A DNA stretch of 64,000 nt from contig NZ_UPHU01000001.1 in the NCBI RefSeq assembly GCF_900566075.1, forward strand, positions 3,720,325-3,784,324. The letters run 5' to 3'. Source of the stretch: Mycobacterium pseudokansasii (GTDB lineage: Bacteria > Actinomycetota > Actinomycetes > Mycobacteriales > Mycobacteriaceae). The notes under the pieces were generated by a model. The model ran no database searches, had not been told where the DNA came from, and saw only the letters and a program-made list of their open reading frames with translations. The translations under genes were made by a program, and so were the position numbers. How positions within the stretch are numbered: the first letter of the stretch is position 1; each line of letters opens with the position of its first letter. Below are positions 57,695 through 64,000 of the stretch, one piece after another.

Positions 57695-59200
57695 ATGAGC
57701 GAGACGCGATCAACGGTGATCACGCACGACAGCCACGTTGCCGGCGAGGGGCCGGTCTTGACGATCGGCGGGGAACCGCAGCCGGGCGCCGCGGGGACTT
57801 ACCCGGTACACAATCCGGCCCGGCCGGCCGAGATCGTCGGCCACGCGCCCGCCGCAGACCGGGCCCAGCTCGACGCCGCGGTGTCGGCGGCGCGGCGGGC
57901 AGCGCCGGCGTGGCGAGCGCTCGGCGTCGCCGAGCGGGTCGCCGCGCTCACGTCCGCGGCGACCACGGCCGCACAACAGCTGGCCGCGCGGGACGGCGCG
58001 CGGCTGTACACCCGTGAACACGGAAAAGTCCTCGGTGAGGCCAACTTTGAGATCAGCACCGGCCCGGGCCTGGCGGCGCTGATCGGGTCGATGGCCGCGG
58101 CGGCGCTGGCACCGGAGCAACTCGACCCGCGGTCGGCGTACCCGCGCCTGCAGCGGGAGCCGTTCGGCGTGGCCGCGCTGGTGCTGCCGTTCAACTGGCC
58201 ACTGGCGCTGACGATGACGAAACTGACGTCGGCCCTGACGGCGGGTAACACCGCCGTCGTCAAGGTGCCGCCGACGTGTCCGCTCGCGGCGCTGGAACTC
58301 GCAGGGGCACTGGCCGCGGCGCTGCCGCCGGGCGTGGTGAACGTGCTCGCGGGCCCGGGCAGTGATCTTGCCCAGGCTTTGGTCACCCACCCCGGCATCG
58401 ACCTCATCTCACTGACCGGCGGCGTGGCCACCGGCCGCGCGGTCATGGCCGCAGCGGCGGTGCGGCTGACTCCGGTGTTGCTGGAGCTGGGCGGCAACGA
58501 CGCGGCGATCATCGCCCCCGACCTCGCGGTCAGCGACGAGCTGGTGGAGCGGCTGGTGACGGCGACCTATACCACCGGCGGTCAGGTCTGTATGGCGATC
58601 AAGCGGCTCTACGCTCCGGTGGACCGTGCGGGTGAGCTGGCCGAGGCGGTGCTGGCCCGCTGCGAGCGGGAGGTGGTCGGCGACGGCCTCGCCGAGGAGA
58701 CGACGCTGGGCCCGCTGCACACCGCGGCGGGGCGCAACCGGGTGACCGCGCTCGTCGGCGACGCCGAGGCGCGCGGCGCGTCGGTGCGGACCGCGGGACG
58801 GATCCGCGAGGCCGATGCCGACGCGGCGGGATACTTCGTACTGCCGACCGTGGTCACCGATCTGGTCCCCGACTCGGCGCTGGCCACCCAGGAGCAGTTC
58901 GGCCCGGTGTTGCCGATCTTCGGTTACGACGACCTCGACGACGCGGTAACCGCAGCCAACGCAACCGAGTTCGGTCTGACCGCGTCGGTGTGGACGGGCG
59001 ACGATGCGCTCGCGGACCGGGTGGCGTCGCAGCTGGTGGCGGGCACGGTCAGCGTCAACTGCCACGGCCTGGCCGCCCAGGACCCGCGGCTGCCGTTCGG
59101 CGGCTGCGGCCAGTCGGGCATTGGCCGCGAATTCGGCATCGAGGGGATCCGCGCGTTCACTCAGGCTCGAGCATTCGTCCGGCACCCGGTGCCGCGCTAA
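57695..59200 (+). CDS. Aldehyde dehydrogenase family protein
   Basis: A 501-residue NAD(P)-dependent aldehyde dehydrogenase. The catalytic cysteine is C299 (TTGGQVCMAIKRL) and the general base E264 (LLELGGNDAAII). VLPFNWPLALTMTKLTSALTAGNTAVVK is the cofactor-site segment. The ATG follows TAAGGAGAG. It would oxidise the aldehyde made by the divergent alcohol dehydrogenase to an acid (inference). It closes the accessory cluster; beyond it lies a decayed gene. Confidence 0.93.
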   Translation: MSETRSTVITHDSHVAGEGPVLTIGGEPQPGAAGTYPVHNPARPAEIVGHAPAADRAQLDAAVSAARRAAPAWRALGVAERVAALTSAATTAAQQLAARDGARLYTREHGKVLGEANFEISTGPGLAALIGSMAAAALAPEQLDPRSAYPRLQREPFGVAALVLPFNWPLALTMTKLTSALTAGNTAVVKVPPTCPLAALELAGALAAALPPGVVNVLAGPGSDLAQALVTHPGIDLISLTGGVATGRAVMAAAAVRLTPVLLELGGNDAAIIAPDLAVSDELVERLVTATYTTGGQVCMAIKRLYAPVDRAGELAEAVLARCEREVVGDGLAEETTLGPLHTAAGRNRVTALVGDAEARGASVRTAGRIREADADAAGYFVLPTVVTDLVPDSALATQEQFGPVLPIFGYDDLDDAVTAANATEFGLTASVWTGDDALADRVASQLVAGTVSVNCHGLAAQDPRLPFGGCGQSGIGREFGIEGIRAFTQARAFVRHPVPR

Positions 59201-59232
59201 CCGAAGCGCTTGGGAGACTATGGATTTGGGGC

Positions 59233-59801
59233 TCAGCGATAGCGGTCACGCGGCGGTTTGAGAGCCTTGGCCCACGCGATATGCCCTTCGAAGCCCAGTG
59301 ATGTCGCCAGGTCGCGGTAGCGATCCCGCAGGTCGCGGAAGCGAACCCGATCACCCCACGCCCGCGCCAGCAGTGCACGCAACCGCAGCAGGTTGATTTC
59401 ACGCGATTTCAAACCGCTGTCGCTCGGCGCGGCCGCCAACCTGTCGACGGCTTCGGCGGCTTCTGATAGGTCGCCCGGGTCGCCTGGTGGGGCGCCGGCC
59501 AACAGTGTCTCCACCAAAGCGCCGGTAGCCGTACCGAAATGCCCTAGCTTTCGCGCTGAAACAGCTCGTCGCCGGCTGCACGCAGTCGCGGTAGGGCGCC
59601 GTCGCGATCACCTCGATCACGTTCTGTGACCAGCCCCGGGGCGGCCGGGCAGGCACGAACAGCGTGATCCTCCAACGCCGCCGGCGCGCCGAACACGGCG
59701 CGGGCAGCGGTGTCGTCGACCGGTGAGCCGCAATTGTGGCAAAAGCGGGCATTGGCCAAAGGCTCGGTGCCACACGTTCGGCATGCCGTCATGGTCGTCA
59801 T
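59233..59801 (-). pseudogene. Remnant of a zinc-ribbon/cyclase/AAA-TPR regulator
   Basis: Only the two ends of a very large gene remain. The 5' part (59544-59801) encodes a zinc ribbon (CRTCGTEPLANARFCHNCGSP) that runs straight into AVFGAPAALEDHAVRAC, normally found about 80 residues further on, inside the class III cyclase domain. The 3' part (59233-59517), in another frame, encodes the usual C-terminus of these proteins (LKSREINLLRLRALLARAWGD and following helices). The AAA ATPase and most of the repeat region are gone. Intact members are about 1000 residues long, so a large internal deletion plus frameshifts explain this locus. Confidence 0.75.
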
Positions 59802-60003
59802 CCGACTCTCCGCTTATCCCGGCCCCAGCATTCGCAGTGGTCCCCGAAGGACCCTCAAAGGATATGCCGCGGACAGTCCGGTTTGCTGCTGTTGTCACCG
59901 CCAGTACCGGGCCGCAGCTCGACGGCAGTATTCCCGTGTCACCGGTTCACCTGTACGCCAAGGTGTTTACGGTCGTTCAGGGCTACGCGAGTACAGTAAT
60001 TCG

Positions 60004-61527
60004 ATGGCTGTCGCCCCGTCCAGTGAGCGGATGATCGCCGGCGTCGCCACCGCGGCCGTCTCGCTTGGAGTGGCCCAGCTGGTGGGCATCCCGTTCGGTG
60101 CACGAGCCGATGCGCGTACCGCGATCGGTTCGACGGTCGTCGACCTGACGCCGGGGCCGGTCAAAGAGTGGGCGATTGCGACCCTGGGCGCTCTGGACAA
60201 ACTCTTCCTGGCCGTCGTCGTGCTCGTGGTGATCGCCACGATCGCCGCAATTGCCGGGACCCTCGAGACGCAGCGCCGACCGCTGGGCAGCGCGGTGATC
60301 GCCGCGGCGGGCGTCCTCGGCTGCGTCGCGGTGCTGTCTCGGCAAGGTACGTCAGCACTGGACACGATCCCCACCGTCGCCGGCGCCGCCTGCGGCGTGG
60401 CGACCCTGCGCTTGCTCGCCCGTCGGTTCGGGCCCGGCCCGGAAAAACCGGACCAGCCCGATGCCGGCCGGCGCAGCTTGGTCGTATTCGGATTCCTCGG
60501 ATTCGGAGTAGTCACTGGCGTGGTGGGTGCGGTCATCACGCGGTTGGTGCACTCGGTGGCCGCCGACCGCAACAGCTTCGCGCTCCCCCGACCGCGAACA
60601 CCGGCGCCGCCCATACCTGCCGATGTGCAACCGAATGGCGTTGCGCTACCGAACTTTGTCACCGCGAGCGCCGACTTCTACCGGGTGGACACCGCGCTGA
60701 GCGTTCCCCAACTCAGCCACGGCGACTGGCGGCTGCACATCCACGGCATGGTGGACCGCGAAACCACTTACAGCTTCGCCGACCTCGCCCGCTTCGACGT
60801 CGTCGAGACGGTGACGACACTGACATGTGTGTCGAATCCCGTTGGAGGCAAACTGATTTCGACGGGCATCTGGACCGGATACCGGTTGGCCGATCTGCTG
60901 GCCGCGGCCGGTGTGCACGCCGACGCCGACATGGTGCTCTCAACCTCTATCGACGGGTTCACCGCCGGCACGCCGGTGGCGGCGCTTACCGATGGCCGCG
61001 CCGCGCTACTGGCGGTCGGCCTCAATGGTCAGCCGCTGCCGATCGAGCATGGCTACCCGGCGCGGCTGGTGGTACCTGGCCTCTACGGGTATGTGTCGGC
61101 CACCAAATGGGTCGTCGACATGGAGCTGACCCGCTTCGACAGAGCCAAGGCGTACTGGACGCGGCACGGCTGGGCGGCGCGGGCGCCCATCAAGACCGAG
61201 TCGCGGATCGACGTGCCGAAAAGTGGTCAGCGGGTGCCTCAGGGACCCGTGGTGTTCGGCGGTGTCGCGTGGGCCCAGATTCGTGGCGTGCGGGCCGTGG
61301 AGGTCCGCATCAACGACGGCGCATGGCAGCCCGCGCACCAAGGCGCGAGCTATTCCAACGCGACGTGGCGGTTGTGGAGCTTTCCCTGGCAGGCGAAAAA
61401 CCCTGGGAAACACACCATCACCGTGCGCGCCACCGACAACACCGGAGCTGTCCAAACCGCGGATCAGGCCGATCCCGTGCCGGACGGCGCCACCGGGTGG
61501 CACACGGTGGCCTTCACCGTGGTCTAG
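60004..61527 (+). CDS. Membrane-anchored molybdopterin oxidoreductase (sulfite oxidase family)
   Basis: A 507-residue protein. The N-terminal 190 residues hold four to five hydrophobic segments. A periplasmic sulfite oxidase-type molybdopterin domain follows (about 215-400), with the molybdenum-ligand cysteine C275 in TLTCVSNPVGGKLI and GYPARLVVPGLYGYVSATKWV. A C-terminal Mo-co dimerisation domain (about 410-507) completes it. The layout matches Rv0218-type proteins. The ATG at 60004 was chosen because longer frames run through the decayed upstream region. The substrate is unknown. Confidence 0.9.
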   Translation: MAVAPSSERMIAGVATAAVSLGVAQLVGIPFGARADARTAIGSTVVDLTPGPVKEWAIATLGALDKLFLAVVVLVVIATIAAIAGTLETQRRPLGSAVIAAAGVLGCVAVLSRQGTSALDTIPTVAGAACGVATLRLLARRFGPGPEKPDQPDAGRRSLVVFGFLGFGVVTGVVGAVITRLVHSVAADRNSFALPRPRTPAPPIPADVQPNGVALPNFVTASADFYRVDTALSVPQLSHGDWRLHIHGMVDRETTYSFADLARFDVVETVTTLTCVSNPVGGKLISTGIWTGYRLADLLAAAGVHADADMVLSTSIDGFTAGTPVAALTDGRAALLAVGLNGQPLPIEHGYPARLVVPGLYGYVSATKWVVDMELTRFDRAKAYWTRHGWAARAPIKTESRIDVPKSGQRVPQGPVVFGGVAWAQIRGVRAVEVRINDGAWQPAHQGASYSNATWRLWSFPWQAKNPGKHTITVRATDNTGAVQTADQADPVPDGATGWHTVAFTVV

Positions 61528-61720
61528 CCGACAGTTTCCGCCAACTGAACACCGCGATGACAATGCCGATCAGCGCGGTGATCGGACCGATGATGGACCA
61601 GGTCGCGGTGCTGCTCATCGGGCTACCCCCAAGCACACCGAATCCCTGCAGCGCCCAGATCACACCGAACAGCGCGACCAGCAACCCGATCGCGAACGTC
61701 ACGACGAAAGTCCTTCTCAT
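61514..61720 (-). CDS. Small two-helix membrane protein
   Basis: A 68-residue protein with two hydrophobic segments (about residues 5-30 and 40-60) and a basic C-terminus (SWRKLSARPR). The 3' end overlaps the convergent molybdopterin gene by 14 bases. I do not recognise the family; coding is supported mainly by the membrane pattern and a regular codon use. Confidence 0.6.
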   Translation of the reverse strand: MRRTFVVTFAIGLLVALFGVIWALQGFGVLGGSPMSSTATWSIIGPITALIGIVIAVFSWRKLSARPR

Positions 61721-61793
61721 ACTGGGATGCTACGACCCGCAGTGAGTTTGGGTATCAACGATTGCGACGTGGACGGATAAAAGCCTCTGCGCG

Positions 61794-63167
61794 TCAAACG
61801 GGTTGGTCGTCGTCGCGGTCGTAGAGGAATCGTTCGGGGTGGTGGTAGGGGTTGGTGCGGGGCTGTCCGCGATCGAGGTGCGCCGGCGGTATCCATTCGG
61901 TGTCGCCGTAGGCGTTCTTGCGGGTGCGCCAGCCATTTTCGGCGAGTCGGTTGTCGATACCGCAGCCCAGGGTGAGGTCATCGATGTCGGTGCGCCCGGT
62001 GGTGGCCCAGCCGCGGACGTGGTGGACTTGGCTGTGGTAGGCGGGGGCATCACATCCCGGCTTGGTGCACCCGCGATCGCTTGCGTACCACATGATTCGC
62101 TGTGCGGGAGAAGCTAGGCGTTTGGTGTGATACAGCGCCAAGGGCTTGCCGTGGTCGAAGATCGCCAGATAAATGATGGGCGTGGCTGGCCAGGCGGATC
62201 AGATCCGACATGGGCAGCAGCGAACCGCCGCCGATGTGGGCCTTGCCGGCGGCGGCCTGTAAGTCCTTCAGCGTGGTGGTGACCACGATCGACACCGGCA
62301 GGCCGTTGTGGCGGCCCAGGTCCCCGCTGCACAGCAGGCCGCGCAGTCCGGCCAGCAGGGCGTCGTGATTGCGTTGGGCTTGGCTGCGGGTGTCGCGGCG
62401 CACCGCGTCCGCATCGGGCGTGGTGTCGATGACCGGTGTTGGGTCGTCGGGGTTGCAGGCGCCGGGGGCCGCCAGTTTGGCCAACACCGGTTCGAAGCTG
62501 GCCCGCGCCTCCGGGGTCAGGTAGCCGCTGATGCGCGACATGCCGTCGTATTCCTGCTTGCCGATCGTGATGCCGCGCTTGCGGGCCCGCTCCTGCTCGC
62601 GTAACTCGCCGTCGGGGTTGAGCCAGTCCATGATCCGCTGGGCGTATTTGGCCAACTCGTCGGGGCGATAGCTGCTGGCCTTGCCGGCCAGATCGGCTTC
62701 GGCGGCCTGCCGGGTGGCCAGGTCCACCTCGGCGGGCAGGTGGGCGAAGAAACCGCGGATCACTCGCACATGGGTGTCCCCGATCAGGCCGTCTCGTCGG
62801 GCGGCCGCGGTCGCGGACAACTGCGGCGCCACCGGCTCACCGGTCAGCGCCCGCCGCGGCCCCAGATCAGCCGCTTCATCGATGCGCCGCCCGGCCTCGG
62901 CCTTGGTGATACGCAACCGACCGGCCAGCGCCGAACGCAGCTTGCCGCCCAGCTCTTCCTCGCCGGCCTGCGCGCCGAGCTGATTGATCAGCGCGTGTTG
63001 GGGTGTCCGCAGGCGCCGTGCCACGCACTCCCGGCGCTCCAGAGCGCGCAACCGTTCGGAGGTGGTCAGCACGTCAAAAGACAACTCGCACAACGCTCCA
63101 GATCCGCATCCAGCGCTTTGAAGACCCCGACGATGTCTTCACGACTGCCCGCACCCATGCCTGACAT
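61794..63167 (-). pseudogene. Frameshifted 13E12/DUF222 HNH endonuclease gene
   Basis: Three reading-frame pieces together give one DUF222-HNH protein of the mycobacterial 13E12 repeat family. The N-terminal 25 codons (from ATG 63167 or 63158) end in DLER; one base is then missing near 63094 and the frame continues with [14 protein letters not shown]. Near 62171 an extra A in the + strand (T in the coding strand) shifts the frame again after ASHAHH; the expected continuation [19 protein letters not shown] follows in the other frame. The HNH part ([18 protein letters not shown], then the closing helices) is intact. Sequencing error cannot be excluded. Confidence 0.8.
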
Positions 63168-63356
63168 GTTACGAACACCCACCGACAACAATCGCCGTCC
63201 TGTGACCACTGAAACCACAGTGACACAGGGGATTGCAGAGATCCGAGGCCCCAGCTCTGTCCGATCCGCCTAAGTGGCACCAGGACCGACACAACGCAAC
63301 CGCATGTGGTTTCGGCGACCATGGTCCGCCCGCGACGGCCGACGCAGACTGGTCGG

Positions 63357-64000
63357 CTACAAATTCATCCCGGAGAACATGACCCGGCTGGGATCGTACT
63401 TCTGCCGTACCGCACTCAGCCGGGCCAAATTCGGGCCGAAATACCGCGACGGTGGCTGGCCTGCCTCAAGATAGTTCACATAGCCGCCGACCGAATACCG
63501 TTGCACCGCTTGGTGTGCGGTGTTGAGCCAGCTGGTCGCCGCCGCCGGGGAACCGGCGTTTTCGACGTACCACTGCACCAGCGCGCCGTGCCGCCGCCAC
63601 GGAAAGGGGGTGGCCCCCGGCGCCACGCTGGCGAGAGTGCCGTCGAGGGCATGCATGATCGCCAACATGCGGCCCGCGTCGCGGGGAAAGGCGTCGACCG
63701 CCGCGGCTATCCCCGCAGCGACGGCCGGGTTGACGGTGGGAAAGACATCGGATCCGCCGACATACCCAAGCGGTGACGGGTTCAGGTTGTTGACGGCCAG
63801 ATACCGCACCAGGTCCAGGTAATTGAAGGTGTGGTTCTCGGTACCGGTCGGTTGTGCGCCGACGGCTGACGTGATGGCGTTCGCCACGGCGCCACCGGAC
63901 CCGGCCGGACAGGTCGCGAGGATACGGCAATGCGTACCAAGCGCATCGGTGGTGCTGTCGGCCAGCGCCCAGCTGTTTCGGTCGGCGGTACGCAGCCAGT
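63357..64000 (-). CDS. C-terminal part of a berberine-bridge-type FAD oxidoreductase (cut by window end)
   Basis: About 214 codons are visible and the reading frame stays open to the window edge. The end carries the BBE domain pattern YFGPNLARLSAVRQKYDPSRVMF, typical of covalent-FAD oxidases. Upstream, CRILATCPAGSGGAVANAI and a preceding WLRTADRNSWALAD segment show that the GTG near 63887 is internal, not the start. The N-terminal FAD-binding half lies outside the window. The substrate is unknown. Confidence 0.8.
   Translation of the reverse strand, partial: WLRTADRNSWALADSTTDALGTHCRILATCPAGSGGAVANAITSAVGAQPTGTENHTFNYLDLVRYLAVNNLNPSPLGYVGGSDVFPTVNPAVAAGIAAAVDAFPRDAGRMLAIMHALDGTLASVAPGATPFPWRRHGALVQWYVENAGSPAAATSWLNTAHQAVQRYSVGGYVNYLEAGQPPSRYFGPNLARLSAVRQKYDPSRVMFSGMNL

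Noticed and set aside
63274..63474. Small frame on the + strand near the right end
   Set aside because: It overlaps the antisense 3' end of the berberine-bridge-type gene and has no supporting start site or similarity.

Overview
The window is high-GC actinobacterial DNA and almost certainly comes from a Mycobacterium, probably a slow grower. The backbone keeps the gene order that I recall from M. tuberculosis Rv2203 to Rv2227: membrane protein, erpA-like, glycerate kinase, DUF3043 protein, cobT-cobS, MFS, ilvE, gcvT, class III cyclase, pepB, ephD, dlaT, Rv2216-like, lipB-lipA, Rv2219, RDD protein, glnA1, glnE, glnA2, caeB, caeA, panB, CYTH/CHAD protein, rnpB and Rv2227-like. Many proteins match the remembered lengths of their M. 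tuberculosis counterparts exactly. The species was not determined.

Layout. 1-12 kb: core metabolism (cobalamin lower-ligand activation by cobU-cobT-cobS, branched-chain transaminase, glycine cleavage T protein, adenylate cyclase, leucyl aminopeptidase). 12-14.7 kb: a small extra block with an FAD oxidoreductase, an SRPBCC protein and a small membrane protein. 14.7-19.4 kb: ephD, dlaT and the Rv2216-like epimerase. 19.4-25.2 kb: an accessory block with an operon of flavodoxin-like reductase, DehI-like dehalogenase, RraA-like protein and TPP enzyme, plus a luciferase-like oxidoreductase and a DUF1622 protein. 25.2-28.3 kb: lipoate synthesis (lipB-lipA) and two membrane proteins. 28.5-36.2 kb: the nitrogen-assimilation core (glnA1, then glnA2-glnE on the other strand, extended by a thioesterase and a second luciferase-like oxidoreductase). 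36.3-43.2 kb: the caeB/caeA (hip1) serine hydrolase pair, split here by a cytochrome c oxidase subunit I gene and an intact IS1380-family element. 43.3-49.1 kb: WS/DGAT acyltransferase, panB, hemophore-like protein, CYTH-CHAD protein, RNase P RNA and a 2OG oxygenase. 49.3-59.2 kb: an accessory catabolic cluster. 59.2-64 kb: a decayed cyclase remnant, a membrane molybdopterin oxidoreductase, a frameshifted 13E12/HNH gene and the 3' part of a berberine-bridge-type flavoenzyme.

Most interesting parts. The 49.3-59.2 kb cluster has translationally coupled genes for an extradiol dioxygenase, FAH-family hydrolase, flavin aromatic hydroxylase and DHA2 exporter, then an alpha/beta hydrolase. A TetR regulator, a zinc alcohol dehydrogenase and an aldehyde dehydrogenase follow. 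It reads as a self-contained inducible route for an aromatic or polycyclic compound. A motif TGACGATA-N3-TCAG occurs both before its first gene and before the TetR gene, which suggests a shared operator. The 19.5-23.5 kb operon pairs a DehI-like dehalogenase with an RraA-fold protein and a TPP-dependent 2-oxoacid enzyme behind two adjacent perfect palindromes; I do not recognise this combination as a described pathway. No CRISPR array, tRNA gene or phage was seen.
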